A DNA stretch of 64,000 nt from CAVVYV01 sp963818205 (GCA_963818205.1 CAWFRG010000009.1:124001-188000); one strand, 5' to 3'. Positions 34,979 through 44,256 are shown, counted from the first letter of the stretch. Notes: generated by a model not told the origin, from the sequence alone. Program-made: numbers and translations.

Positions 34979-37156
34979 TTGAGAGCGCTCGCATCTATCG
35001 TCGCCGGCCGCCGCACCAAATGGGTGGTGCTGGTCGTCTGGATCATCGCGACGGCGGCGTTTCAACCGCTGGGCTCAAAGCTCTCGGACGAGACCACCGA
35101 CGACACCGAGTCGTTCCTGCCGGACAGCGCGGAATCGACCGAGGTCGTCCGCCAGCTCGATCAGGAGTTCTCGGCGGGGGAGACGACCTTCGGCTTGATC
35201 GTCTACGAGGACAAGAACGGCCTCAGCGCCGAGGACAAGCAGAAGATCGCCGCGGACGCTCAGGCGATCCAGGCCGCGGGCCCGGACAAGGTGCCGCTCA
35301 CCCAGCCGCCGACCGTGCCCTTCGCCCCCGGCTCGCCATCCAATCTGATCGCCACGAACGGGAACGTGGCCTACACGGTTCTCACCGTCCCGACCGACTT
35401 CGACAAGCAGGGCGACTGGGGCAAGGAGGTACGCGACATCACCGGCGAGAGCGCCGGCGACATGCAGATCTTCCTTACCGGCGACCTCGGCTTCAGCACC
35501 GACGCCGAGGAGGTCTTCAGCGACATCGACACCAGGCTGCTGTTGGCGACCGTGGTCCTCGTGCTGGTCCTGTTGGGAGCGATCTACAGGGCGGTGCTGA
35601 TCGCGATCACGCCCCTGATCGTCGTCTTCTTCGCCTATACCGTCGCCACCGGCTTCATCTATCTCTACGCCAAGTCCGGCGCAACCGTCTCCTCGAACAG
35701 CACCGGGATCCTGATCGTGCTCATGTTCGGAGTGGGGACCGACTATTGCCTCTTATTGGTCTCTCGCTACCGCGAGGAGCTGCGTCGGCTGGAGGACAAG
35801 CACGATGCGATGCAGCGCGCCGTGCGGCGAACCGGACCGGCGATCCTCGCCAGCGGCCTCACCGTCTCGCTGGCGATGCTGGTCCTGGTGCTCGCCGACG
35901 CCGGCAACGTCAGCTCGCTCGGGCCGATCGCCGCGATCGCGGTCTTCTCGGCGATGGTCGCCGGGCTCACCCTGCTTCCCACTCTGCTGACGATCTTCGG
36001 GCGGGCCGGATTCTGGCCGCGCGGGAGCGTGGTCGCCTACGACCCCGAACATCCCTCGATGGCCCGGCAGGGCGTCTGGCGGCGCTTCGGCGACAGGGTG
36101 CTGGAGCGGCCGGGCGCTGCCCTGACTGTCACCGTCGCGCTCTTCGCCGCGGGGGCGCTCGGCCTCCTCGCCTACAAGGTGGACTACTCGACCACCAGCT
36201 TCTTCAAGGGCTCGGTGGAGAGCGTCGAGGGGTTCGAGGTCCTCCAAGGCTCCTTCCCGGCGGGGGTGCTGGCGCCGAGCACGGTGCTGGTCGAGCGCGA
36301 CGACGGGCCGGTCACCCAGGCCGACATCGAGAAGGCGGTCCAGACCCTGTCGGACCAGAAAGGCGTCGCCCGGGTCACCCCGACCGGACTCACCTCCGAC
36401 GACGGGATGATCGCCTCACTCAATCTGATTCTCGAGGGCGATCCCCTGAAGAAGAGCTCCCTCGACCTGATTCCGGGCCTCCGCGACAGCGTCCACGACC
36501 TCGGCCCGGGGCTCACCGCCCTGATCGGCGGCGCCACCGCGATCAACTACGACTTCGACAAGGCGACTCAGGAGGACCTGCGGCTGATCGCCCCGCTCGC
36601 CCTGCTGGTGATGGCGATCATCCTCGCGATCCTCCTCCAGGCCCTGGTCGCGCCGCTGGTGCTGCTCGCCAGCGTCATCCTCTCGTTCCTCTGCACCCTG
36701 GGGATCTCGATCCTCTTCATCCGCTTTGTCGTCGGCGACGCCGGCTTCGACGCCTCGATCCCCACCTTCGCCTTCATCTTCCTGGTGGCGCTGGGAATCG
36801 ACTACACGATCTTCCTGATGGCCCGGGCGCGGGAGGAGGCTCGCAGGCACGGCACGCGGGAGGGGATGCTGCGGGCGCTGGCGGTCACCGGCCCGGTGAT
36901 CACCAGCGCCGGGATCATCCTCGCCGGCACCTTCTCGGTGCTGATGACCCTGCCGGTGACCTTCACCTTCGATCTCGGCTTCATGGTCGCGGTGGGCATC
37001 CTCCTAGACACCTTCATCGTCCGCACGATCATGGTTCCCGCAGCGGTGGAGCTGATCGGCGACAAGATCTGGTGGCCGTCGACCGCGAAGGCCGGTGGCG
37101 CCCTCCGCGAGGAGACAGGCGAGCACCCGCAGGTGAAGCCGGCGGAGGCCGGCTAG
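34979..37156 (+). CDS. MMPL-family RND transporter
   Basis: 725-residue membrane protein with the MMPL layout: N-terminal helix (TKWVVLVVWIIATAAF), an external domain, helices 2-6, helix 7 near residue 375, a second external domain, then helices 8-12. Proton-relay type motifs are in MFGVGTDYCLLLVSRYREEL and ALGIDYTIFLMARAREEA. MMPL proteins export lipids or small molecules. TTG 34979 is chosen because AGGAGGT lies 5 bases upstream; the frame is open far upstream but that part overlaps the sigma gene. Confidence 0.92.
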   Translation: MRALASIVAGRRTKWVVLVVWIIATAAFQPLGSKLSDETTDDTESFLPDSAESTEVVRQLDQEFSAGETTFGLIVYEDKNGLSAEDKQKIAADAQAIQAAGPDKVPLTQPPTVPFAPGSPSNLIATNGNVAYTVLTVPTDFDKQGDWGKEVRDITGESAGDMQIFLTGDLGFSTDAEEVFSDIDTRLLLATVVLVLVLLGAIYRAVLIAITPLIVVFFAYTVATGFIYLYAKSGATVSSNSTGILIVLMFGVGTDYCLLLVSRYREELRRLEDKHDAMQRAVRRTGPAILASGLTVSLAMLVLVLADAGNVSSLGPIAAIAVFSAMVAGLTLLPTLLTIFGRAGFWPRGSVVAYDPEHPSMARQGVWRRFGDRVLERPGAALTVTVALFAAGALGLLAYKVDYSTTSFFKGSVESVEGFEVLQGSFPAGVLAPSTVLVERDDGPVTQADIEKAVQTLSDQKGVARVTPTGLTSDDGMIASLNLILEGDPLKKSSLDLIPGLRDSVHDLGPGLTALIGGATAINYDFDKATQEDLRLIAPLALLVMAIILAILLQALVAPLVLLASVILSFLCTLGISILFIRFVVGDAGFDASIPTFAFIFLVALGIDYTIFLMARAREEARRHGTREGMLRALAVTGPVITSAGIILAGTFSVLMTLPVTFTFDLGFMVAVGILLDTFIVRTIMVPAAVELIGDKIWWPSTAKAGGALREETGEHPQVKPAEAG

Positions 37157-37157
37157 C

Positions 37158-37448
37158 TCAGCTCTTCAGCCGCTGCATCTCCCGCGCGACCTCGTCCTCG
37201 CTGATTCCCCGGCGCTGACCGTAGGCGCCCCAGGCCTGGAAGGCGAGCCCGATCCCCCAGCCGCCGATCACCCAGACCGGCCAGAAGTAACCGGCGCCGC
37301 TCACCGCCCAGATTCCGATCAGCAGTGCGTTGACGACCAGGTACGCGATCACCGTCTGCCTGAAGGCGCGCTTTCGATTGAGGCTCGCAACCGCCTCCTT
37401 GCGCAGGTCCTCCTCGCTCGCCGGAGCCATTTGGATCTCGTCGTTCAT
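37158..37448 (-). CDS. 2TM-domain small membrane protein
   Basis: 96 residues: a charged helix (EEDLRKEAVASLNRKRAFRQ) followed by two membrane helices (TVIAYLVVNALLIGIWAV and YFWPVWVIGGWGIGLAFQAW) and a short charged tail. This is the 2TM domain found alone or beside histidine-kinase domains; function unknown. Its stop lies two bases beyond the convergent MMPL stop. Confidence 0.8.
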   Translation of the reverse strand: MNDEIQMAPASEEDLRKEAVASLNRKRAFRQTVIAYLVVNALLIGIWAVSGAGYFWPVWVIGGWGIGLAFQAWGAYGQRRGISEDEVAREMQRLKS

Positions 37449-37484
37449 CGCTCCTCCTCGGCTCGCGTTCTGCGCACCCTAGCG

Positions 37485-38292
37485 TCAGCGGCCCTTCCAG
37501 CGAGGTGCTCGCTTCTCTGCGAACGCCCTGATTCCCTCGCGGAAGTCCTCCGAGCCGAAGCAGGACCGGCGCAGCTCGATCAGCTCCCGCTCCTCGGCCT
37601 CCGGTGAGCCGCGGATAGGAGTTGAGCGTGTCGATCGCGTGCTTGTTGCCCTTCATCGAGAGCGGCGCGTTGGCGGCGATCTCCGCGGCGAGCTCGATCG
37701 AGGCGGCCTCCAACTCCCCGTCGCCCACCACCTCATGGACGAGGCCGATCCGCTCGGCGCGCTCGGCCGAGAGGTTCCGCCCGGTGAGGAAGAGCTCCTT
37801 GGTTCGTGGCACCCCGATCGCGTCGATGAAGCGCTGGAGACCGGTGTGGCCGTAGATCAGACCCAGCTTCGCCGGGGGCATCCCGAGCTTGGCGCCGTCG
37901 GCGCAGATCCGCAGGTCGCAGGCCAGGGTCAGCTCGAGGCCGCCACCGAGGGCGTGGCCGTTGATCGCGGCGACCACCGGCCAGGGGTGCCCCGCCACCG
38001 CCTCCAGCGCCGCCTGGAAGGGATGGGCGACCAGCGCCTCGGCGTCGCGCTCGAAGCTCTCCGCCGGGATCGCCGCGATGTCATAGCCGGCCGAGAACGC
38101 CTTGCCGGCGCCGGTGATCAGGACGCAGCGAAGCTCGATCCCGCGGTCGAGGCTCGGCATCGCCTCGGCGATCGCATCGAGGACGTCGTGGTCGAGAGCG
38201 TTCCGCGCCTCCGGCCGCGAGAGCGTCAGCCGGGCGACCGCCTCCGCCGGCTCGTCGAGCCTGAGCTTTCCGCCGGCGAGCTCCTCGGTCAT
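37485..38292 (-). CDS. Enoyl-CoA hydratase/isomerase family protein, frame broken once
   Basis: Crotonase-fold enzyme. Oxyanion-hole segments: GAGKAFSAGYDIAAIPAE and NGHALGGGLELTLACDLRIC. The frame changes near 37605; removing one base yields LTEAEERELIEL and a normal crotonase tail ending RAPRWKGR, 268 residues in all. The biotinyl carrier gene ends 11 bases upstream, so they are probably co-transcribed. Substrate chain length cannot be told. Confidence 0.9.
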
Positions 38293-38303
38293 CGATCCGA
38301 CCG

Positions 38304-38516
38304 CTACTCGAGGACGACCAGGACGTCGCCCTCGGACACCGACTGGCCCTCCTCGCAGCGGATCTCGAGCACCTTGCCAGGGTCCTCGGCCTCGACCGGC
38401 ATCTCCATCTTCATCGACTCGAGGATCACCACAGTGTCGCCCTCGTCGACCTGGTCGCCGACGGCGACCTCGATCTTCCAGACGGTGCCGGTGATATGTG
38501 CCTCGACATCCGCCAC
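38304..38516 (-). CDS. Free-standing 70-residue biotinyl carrier domain protein
   Basis: Single biotin/lipoyl-attachment domain: ITGTVWKIEVAVGDQVDEGD and the biotin site in ILESMKMEMPVEA (Lys is the target). Length and motif match the 71-residue TB7.3-type biotinylated protein of mycobacteria. GTG start at 38516. It would carry CO2 for an acyl-CoA or acetyl-CoA carboxylase whose other subunits are elsewhere; a carboxyltransferase beta subunit lies 20 kb away in this window. Confidence 0.9.
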   Translation of the reverse strand: MADVEAHITGTVWKIEVAVGDQVDEGDTVVILESMKMEMPVEAEDPGKVLEIRCEEGQSVSEGDVLVVLE

Positions 38517-38524
38517 GGCGGCGC

Positions 38525-38530
38525 ACGATA
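38525..38530 (-). promoter_or_regulatory. -10 box of the biotinyl carrier gene, leaderless type
   Basis: TATCGT on the minus strand, 8 bases before the GTG at 38516. Confidence 0.5.
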
Positions 38531-38582
38531 TCCGCCCGTGAACCCGGAGCCGGGGCTGGCACTTCCGCGGCGCTCGCCGGGA

Positions 38583-38588
38583 TAGCCT
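38583..38588 (+). promoter_or_regulatory. -10 box of glpK, leaderless type
   Basis: TAGCCT, 7 bases before the ATG at 38596, with no ribosome-binding sequence. Confidence 0.5.
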
Positions 38589-38595
38589 CCCGCCG

Positions 38596-40059
38596 ATGAT
38601 CCTGGCGATCGACCAAGGGACCACGGGGACCACCTGCATCGTCTTCGACGAGCGGGGGCGCCCCCGCGGCCGCGCCTACAGCGAATTCCGCCAGCACTTC
38701 CCGCAACCCGGCTGGGTCGAGCACGACGCCGCCGAGATCTGGGAGGTGACCCGCAAGGTCGCCGTCGGCGCCCTCTCCGATGCCGGGGTGCAGGGCGCCG
38801 ACCTGAACGGGATCGGGATCACCAACCAGCGGGAGACGGTGGTCGCCTGGGACCCGAGGACAGGCGAGCCGGTCCATCGCGCCCTGGTCTGGCAGGACCG
38901 GCGGACCGCCGCCCGCTGCGACGAGCTCCGCGAGCAGGGCTACGAGGAGCTCGTGCGCGAGCGGACCGGCCTGGTCATCGACCCCTACTTCTCCGGGACC
39001 AAGATCGAGTGGCTGCTGCGCAACGCCGAGCTTCCCGAGGGCACCGTCTTCGGCACGATCGACTCCTGGATCGCCTTCAAGCTCACCGGGCGCCACCTCA
39101 CCGACTACTCGAACGCCTCCCGGACACTCCTCTTCGACATCCGCAAGCTCGCCTGGGACCCGGAGCTGTGCGAGCTCCTCGGCGTCGATCCGGCGAGCCT
39201 GCCGGTGCCCGCTCCCTCGTCGGAGGTCTACGGCACCACCGGCGAGTTCGGCGGCGAGGTGCCGGTAGCGGGAATCGCCGGCGACCAGCAGGCGGCGCTC
39301 TTCGGGCAGGCCTGCCATTCGCCGGGGGAGGCGAAGAACACCTATGGCACCGGCAGCTTCGTCCTCCTCAATACCGGCACGCATGCCGCCGACCCGACCG
39401 AGGGCCTGCTGACGACGGTCGCCTGGGGCCTCGGCGGCGAGGTCAGCTACGCGCTCGAGGCCGCGGTCTTCATCACCGGCGCCGCCGTGCAGTGGCTTCG
39501 CGACGAGCTCAAGATCATCTCCGACGCCGGCGAGACCGCGGCGCTCGCCGCCTCGCTCGACTCGAACGACGGTGTCTACTTCGTCCCCGCCCTCACCGGC
39601 CTCGGATCACCCCACTGGGACCCCTACGCCCGCGGCACGATCGTCGGGATCACCCGGGGAACCGGTCGCGCTCACCTCGCGCGAGCGACCCTGGAGGCGA
39701 TCGCCTACCAGACCGTCGACGCGGTTCGCGCCCAGGAGGCAGCTTCGGGCGAGAGCCTGCCGTCGCTGAAGGCCGACGGCGGCGCGGTCGACAACGGGTG
39801 GCTGATGCAGTTCCAGGCGGACGTCCTCGGGGTGCCGGTGATCGTCCCCAGGATCTCCGAGACCACAGCGCTCGGCGCCGCGTACCTGGCCGGGGTCGCC
39901 ACCGGCCTCTGGGAGCTCCGGGAGGTGAGGGAGATGTGGGAGGAGGCGGCGCGCTACGAGCCACGGATGGGGGAATCCCGGCGAGCCGAGCTGCTCGGAC
40001 GCTGGCACGACGCCGTCGAACGCTCTCGCGCCTGGGCGCGGGAGTCCGGGGAGCCCTGA
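38596..40059 (+). CDS. glpK: Glycerol kinase
   Basis: ATP-dependent glycerol phosphorylation to sn-glycerol 3-phosphate; FGGY family, 487 residues. Motifs: ILAIDQGTTGTTCIVFDE (phosphate loop), GITNQRETVVAWD, LVWQDRRTAARCDEL, DPYFSGTKIEWLL and ADGGAVDNGWLMQFQADVL near the C-terminal FGGY signature. Divergent from the biotinyl carrier gene. The acyltransferase gene downstream (plsC-like) could use its product, glycerol 3-phosphate, after first acylation. Confidence 0.96.
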   Translation: MILAIDQGTTGTTCIVFDERGRPRGRAYSEFRQHFPQPGWVEHDAAEIWEVTRKVAVGALSDAGVQGADLNGIGITNQRETVVAWDPRTGEPVHRALVWQDRRTAARCDELREQGYEELVRERTGLVIDPYFSGTKIEWLLRNAELPEGTVFGTIDSWIAFKLTGRHLTDYSNASRTLLFDIRKLAWDPELCELLGVDPASLPVPAPSSEVYGTTGEFGGEVPVAGIAGDQQAALFGQACHSPGEAKNTYGTGSFVLLNTGTHAADPTEGLLTTVAWGLGGEVSYALEAAVFITGAAVQWLRDELKIISDAGETAALAASLDSNDGVYFVPALTGLGSPHWDPYARGTIVGITRGTGRAHLARATLEAIAYQTVDAVRAQEAASGESLPSLKADGGAVDNGWLMQFQADVLGVPVIVPRISETTALGAAYLAGVATGLWELREVREMWEEAARYEPRMGESRRAELLGRWHDAVERSRAWARESGEP

Positions 40060-40109
40060 GCGGGCCTGATCGAGGGCGTAACCGGTCCCGCAGCAGCGGG
40101 TAGGAATCA

Positions 40110-40128
40110 GCACATGACCCGTATGTGC
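40110..40128. promoter_or_regulatory. Inverted repeat upstream of the acyltransferase gene
   Basis: GCACAT and ATGTGC flank a 7-base centre, a 19-base operator-like palindrome 21 bases upstream of the start at 40149. Confidence 0.45.
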
Positions 40129-40148
40129 GGGGAGTTAGCCGTGGATAG

Positions 40149-40965
40149 ATGGCTGACGTGAACCCCAAGGACATGAAGCCGCAGGTCTACAAGGACCCGC
40201 GGCCGGCGGAGATGTTCACCCGCTTCCACCAGAGCGCCCGCCGCGGCGTCGGTTGGGCCTACGACTTCTGTCGGGTGATCCTCACCCTGCCGACGATTCT
40301 GATCTACCGGGCCCGGGCGATCCGGGTGGAGAACGTGCCGACCTCCGGCCCGGTGATCCTGACGCCCAACCACTTCAGCCAATGGGACCACTTCTTCGCC
40401 GCCGTCTACCTGCGCCGCAAGGTCCAGTTCATGGCGAAGTCGCAGCTCTTCACCAACCCGATCATCAAGTTCATCTTCTACCGGGCCGGAGCGTTCCCGG
40501 TGCGCCGGGGCCACAGCGACGAGGAGGCGTTCAAGACAGCCGACGCGATCCTCGACCGGGGCGGCACGGTGCTGATGTACGCGGAGGGGGGCCGCTCGCG
40601 CACCGGCGACCTCGGCCAGCCGAGGCGCGGCGTCGGCAGGATCGCGCTGGAGACCGGGGCCCCGGTCGTCCCCGTCGCCATTCACGGGTCCGCGAATGTC
40701 CGCGCCTGGCGCCGGTTCCGCTTCCCCAAGGTCACCATCCAGTACGGCGAGCCCCTGGCCTTCCCGGTGGAGGCGAATCCGAGCCGCGAGCGGCAGCAGG
40801 AGGTCGCCAACGAGGTGTTCGACCAGGTCCGAATGATGTACGTGGCCCTCGAGGAGAAGGGCCGCCGCGGCGTCCTCCGCTCGCTCCGCGAGGGCCTGCC
40901 GGCGACCTGCGCCCGGGCCGGACGCCGCCGACGCACCGCCGCTAGCGCGCGTCTACTCCTCGTAG
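40149..40965 (+). CDS. 1-acyl-sn-glycerol-3-phosphate acyltransferase (PlsC-like), frame probably broken near 3' end
   Basis: Adds the second acyl chain in phospholipid synthesis. The catalytic NHFSQWD (HX4D), the AGAFPVRRG block, YAEGGRSRTGDL and PVVPVAIHGS are the four PlsC blocks. Without correction the frame runs 150 bases into the convergent gene. Removing one base near 40918 gives RADAADAPPLARVYSS and a TAG at 40963-40965, about 271 residues. Both stops then overlap by only 24 bases. Membrane-associated; no strong ribosome site at ATG 40149. Confidence 0.88.
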
Positions 40966-41859
40966 CGGCGCGTCCAGCTTCGCGAAGAACTCCGGGTCGT
41001 GCCCGGGGACGACCAGCGCGTAAGGGTAGGCCTGCCGGTACTGCTGAAGCTCGTGGAGCGAGCGGCGCCAGTTGTGCTCGTCGGCGAGGATGAAGGGGGG
41101 GTGCTCGGTCTCGAATTGGTGCCAGGTGTAGGCGGCGTCGCCGACGACGAGGAAGTCGCGGCGCGGGAGCCGCAAGATCACCGACATGTGCCCGGCGCTG
41201 TGTCCAGGTGTGTAGACGAGCCGGATCGAGCCGTCCCCGAGCAGGTCGAAGCTGCGGCCGAACGGCCCGTATGAGTCGATCTGGTCGGAGTCGAAGTCGA
41301 CGCTGACGAACTCGAAGCCGAAGTCGAAGTGGGCGCGACGGTAGTGGTGAAAGGCCGGCCGGCGGATCGTCGCCGCCGCCAGCCACTCCTCCTCGCTGAC
41401 CACGAAGGTCGCCTGGGGGAACTCGGAGATCGCCGACGCGTGGTCCATGTGGAGGTGGGTGAGGATCACCAACCCGACCTCGCCCGTGCTCATGCCTCTG
41501 GCCCGCAGCTGCCCGGGGACGTCTCGCCCCTCCGCGAGGTGGTAGATGCGGGCGCCGACCCTGCCCAGGTTGTCCCGCGGATCTGAAGAGACGGAGGGGT
41601 GCAGCCCGGTGTCGATCAGCACCGGGCCGACGCCCGGGTGGCGAACGAGGAAGGCCGGAATCGGCAGGTCCACCCAGGTGCTGCGGGGGACGCGCCAGCC
41701 GAGCGCCCGAAACCGCGCCAGCGGCCCATTCTCTCGCTCGATCACCGCCGGCGGCAGCTGCACACGACCCGCCTCGATCGGCTCGACGACTACAGAGGCG
41801 CCCTCGACGCCTCCGGGAAGCGGCCCGCTAAGCGGGATTGCCTCCGCGTTCACGCTCAC
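40942..41859 (-). CDS. Metallo-beta-lactamase-fold hydrolase, lactonase-like
   Basis: 305 residues. Zinc motif THLHMDHASAI, then YTPGHSAGHMSVILRL and LVVGDAAYTW, LVVPGHDPEF. The architecture (motif preceded by VLIDTGLHPS, ending in GHDP) is that of the AiiA/AttM group of N-acyl-homoserine-lactone lactonases and their relatives. Actual substrate unknown. GTG start at 41859 preceded by a -10-like box. Confidence 0.85.
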   Translation of the reverse strand: MSVNAEAIPLSGPLPGGVEGASVVVEPIEAGRVQLPPAVIERENGPLARFRALGWRVPRSTWVDLPIPAFLVRHPGVGPVLIDTGLHPSVSSDPRDNLGRVGARIYHLAEGRDVPGQLRARGMSTGEVGLVILTHLHMDHASAISEFPQATFVVSEEEWLAAATIRRPAFHHYRRAHFDFGFEFVSVDFDSDQIDSYGPFGRSFDLLGDGSIRLVYTPGHSAGHMSVILRLPRRDFLVVGDAAYTWHQFETEHPPFILADEHNWRRSLHELQQYRQAYPYALVVPGHDPEFFAKLDAPLRGVDAR

Positions 41860-41866
41860 ACACCGG

Positions 41867-41872
41867 AGCGTA
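41867..41872 (-). promoter_or_regulatory. -10 box of the lactonase-like gene, leaderless type
   Basis: TACGCT on the minus strand, 7 bases before the GTG at 41859. Confidence 0.5.
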
Positions 41873-41910
41873 GTCGCGCGCGCGGACCGCGTTGGGCGGC
41901 TTCCTGCTCA

Positions 41911-41916
41911 TATCCT
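41911..41916 (+). promoter_or_regulatory. -10 box of the SDR gene at 41925, leaderless type
   Basis: TATCCT, 8 bases before the ATG at 41925. It is back to back with the divergent lactonase promoter within 40 bases. Confidence 0.5.
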
Positions 41917-41924
41917 CATCCGGC

Positions 41925-42774
41925 ATGGCTGAGTCCTCGAGCTCGCGGATCTTCGCCCCCGGACTGCTGGAGGGGAAGATCTGCGGGATCTCCGGCGCCG
42001 GGACCGGACTCGGGCGGGCGACCTCGGTCGAGCTGGCGAGGCTGGGGGCGACGGTGGTCGGCTGCGGCCGGCGCAGCGAGCCGCTCGAGGAGATGGTGTC
42101 CGAGGTCGGCGGCAACGGGGGGAAGGCCGAGTTCGAGGCGGTGGACATCCGCGATGCCGAGGCGGTCGACGGCTTCATCGACGGGATCCTCGAGCGCCAC
42201 GGCCGGCTCGACCTGCTGGTCAACAACGCCGGCGGGCAGTTCCTCAGCCCCGCCGAGGCGATCACGCCGAAGGGCTTTCGCACGGTGATCGAGCTCAACG
42301 TGCAGGGCACCTGGCAGATGACGCACGCGGCGGCGACCAAGGCCTTCATCCCCCAGGAGCAGGGGAAGATCGTCAGCCTCACGGTCTCCCCCCACAGCGG
42401 GTTCCCCGGGATGGTCCACACCGGCGCCGCCCGGGCGGCGGTCGAGAACATGATGCGGACCCTCTCGGTGGAGTGGGCCCGGTTCGGGATCACGGCGGTG
42501 GCGATCGCCGTCGGCCAATTCGACACCGAGACCCTCCGCACCAAGTACCCGCAGGCGGTGGTGGAGAACGTCGCCGGCACCGTGCCCCTCGGGCGGCTCG
42601 GCACCGAGGAGGAGATGGCGTGGCTGATCGCCTTCCTCGCCTCGCCCGCCGGGGACTTCTTCTCCGGCTGCGTCCTCACCATCGACGGCGCCCGCGACAA
42701 CTGGTTCGGAAGCTGGCCCCCGGGCGGCGCCGACGGGCGAGGGTGGCGAGCCGCTCGCCGAGGAGCGCCGATAG
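41925..42774 (+). CDS. Short-chain dehydrogenase/reductase, enoyl-CoA-reductase-like, frame broken near 3' end
   Basis: SDR with cofactor motif SGAGTGLGRATS and LLVNNAGGQFLSPAEA. The catalytic Tyr is not evident: the segment expected to hold YxxxK reads TVSPHSGFPGMVHTGAARAA, as in peroxisomal-type trans-2-enoyl-CoA reductases. Near 42738 removing one base (GGG-C-GAG) gives EGGEPLAEERR and TAG at 42772-42774, 282 residues. ATG 41925 follows a -10-like box. Confidence 0.82.
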
Positions 42775-42811
42775 CGCGGGTGCTCCGAGCCGTACGGCCC
42801 GGAGCGGGCCG

Positions 42812-43647
42812 CTACGAGTACATCCCGGTGAACTGGCCGCCGGTGACGTTGATCACCTGGCCGTGGACGAAGTTGGAGAGCGGGGAGCAGAGGAAGAGCA
42901 CCGGGCCGACCGCGTCCTCGGGCGTCGCGGGGCGGCCGAGCGGGATCGTCAGCCACGCCATCTGGCGCAGCTGCTCGGGGATCCCGAGCGCGACCTGCTC
43001 GCCGGTGTCGCCGCGGCCTCGATCGTCTCGCCCTTCTCCTTCGCCTGGGTGAGGCGGGTCTCGACGAAGCCGAAGGCGACCGCGTTGCAGTTGATCTTGA
43101 ACGAGCCCCACTCCTTCGCGATCGTCTTCGTCAGCCCGGTGACGCCGGCCTTCGCCGACGAGTAGTTCGCCTGGCCGGCATTTCCCATCGTCCCCGAGAT
43201 CGAGGTGACGTTGAGGATCTTCCGGTAGTACTCCTCGCCGGCCTCCGCCTCCTTCTTCGCCGCCTCGCGCCAGGAGGGAGCGAGCGCCCGGATCACCCTG
43301 AAGGGGACGATCGTGTGGATGTCGAGCATCGCCTGGAACTGCTCGTCGCTCATCTTGTGGACGACGCCGTCCCAGGTGTAGCCGGCGTTGTTGACGACGA
43401 TGTCGATCTTGCCGAAGGCGTCGAGCCCGGCCTTCACCAGGTCGTCCGGAGTGTCGGTCTTGGTCAGGTCTCCGGCGAAGACCGCGGTCTCGCCGTCGAT
43501 CTCCTTCGAGGCCTGCTCGGCGACGTCGCCGTCGAGGTCGTTGATCAGCACCTGCGCGCCCTCGCTGCAGAACAGCTCCGCCGCGGCCCGGCCGATGCCC
43601 CGCGCCGAACCGGTGATGATCGCGCTCTTTCCGTCCAGCAGTCCCAA
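42812..43647 (-). CDS. 3-oxoacyl-ACP reductase-like SDR (FabG family), frame broken once
   Basis: SDR with TGSARGIGRAAAELF, VVNNAGYTWDGV, catalytic Ser in NVTSISGTMG and the Tyr-Lys pair in YSSAKAGVTGLT. The C-terminal LGRPATPEDAVGPVLFL and VTGGQFTGMYS are typical. Near 43010 the frame moves by minus one (a missing base or two extra bases); about 278 residues result. TTG 43647 is preceded by AAGGAGG 8 bases upstream, a very good ribosome site. Confidence 0.88.
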
Positions 43648-43665
43648 GTCGGTCGCCTCCTTGTT

Positions 43666-43711
43666 ATGCGAGGGCGCGCCGCAGCCGAAGGCAGGCGCGA
43701 CCCGTTTGATG
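43666..43711 (+). repeat. Dispersed hairpin element, copy 4
   Basis: ATGCGAGGGCGCGCC, a 13-base loop that can itself pair GCC/GGC, then GGCGCGACCCGTTTGATG. The stem GGGCGCGCC pairs with GGCGCG-CCC leaving the same bulged A. The inner stem differs from copies 2 and 3 (CGCGCC/GGCGCG against CGCTCC/GGAGCG), a compensatory change on both sides. Confidence 0.7.
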
Positions 43712-43750
43712 AGGTGGGCGGGGATTCTTACGGTTTTCCTGGCTGTTGGT

Positions 43751-43821
43751 GCGAGGGTGCTCCGATTGCGGGAGGGCGCTCCGTCAGGAGCGACCCGTTT
43801 GATGATGGAGGAGCAACCCGT
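43751..43821 (+). repeat. Dispersed hairpin element, copy 5, nested double form
   Basis: Outer hairpin: GGGTGCTCC (43755-43763) with GGAGCAACCC (43810-43819). Inner hairpin: GGGCGCTCC (43774-43782), loop GTCA, GGAGCGACCC (43787-43796), followed by GTTTGATG. In the outer stem a C-G pair of other copies is a T-A pair. Linker lengths are close to those of copy 3. Copies 4 and 5 are 40 bases apart. Confidence 0.7.
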
Positions 43822-43829
43822 CGTGAGAG

Positions 43830-44250
43830 TTAGCCGAAGCGGTAGGTGGCGATCCCGTGGGCGACCAGCTCGCCCTCGGGGTCGCGGACCGCGATCTCGC
43901 AGAAGCTCAGCCGGCCGCCCCGCCTGACCACCTTCGACTCGGCCCTCAGGTCCACGCCACGAGCTGCGGAGGCGAAATTGACCGAGAGGGCGACTGTGGC
44001 GCCGGCGGGGTTCTCGGGGACCTCGTCGCTGGCCCAGGCGGCGGCCATCGCCGCGGTGTCGATCAGGGTGCTGACCGCGCCGCCGTGGACGACGTCCCCC
44101 ATCGTCGCCAGCTCGTCCCGGTAGGGGAGCTCGAGCACCGCCTCGTCGCTGCCCGATCGAAGCCAGTCGGATGCCGAGCGCGGCCGCGTGCGGCGAGTTC
44201 GGGATGAACGCCTCGATGATCTCCCGCCGGGTCGGCATCTGCTCGCCCAC
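43830..44250 (-). CDS. PaaI-like hotdog thioesterase, frame broken once
   Basis: Hotdog-fold acyl-CoA thioesterase: MGDVVHGGAVSTLIDTAAMA (active-site segment) and the strands VALSVNFASAARGVDLRAES and FCEIAVRDPEGELVAHGIA. The frame changes near 44157; removing one base joins LGIRLASIG to SDEAVLELPY, about 139 residues. GTG 44250 is chosen because a -10-like TACGGT lies 6 bases upstream; ATG 44238 is an alternative. Confidence 0.85.
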
Positions 44251-44256
44251 GCACAG

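Noticed and set aside
37153..39384. Long minus-strand frame covering the 2TM gene, hydratase, biotinyl carrier and the start of glpK
   Set aside because: Only the hydratase segment within it is a true protein. The rest is antisense of glpK or out-of-frame sequence joined by chance.
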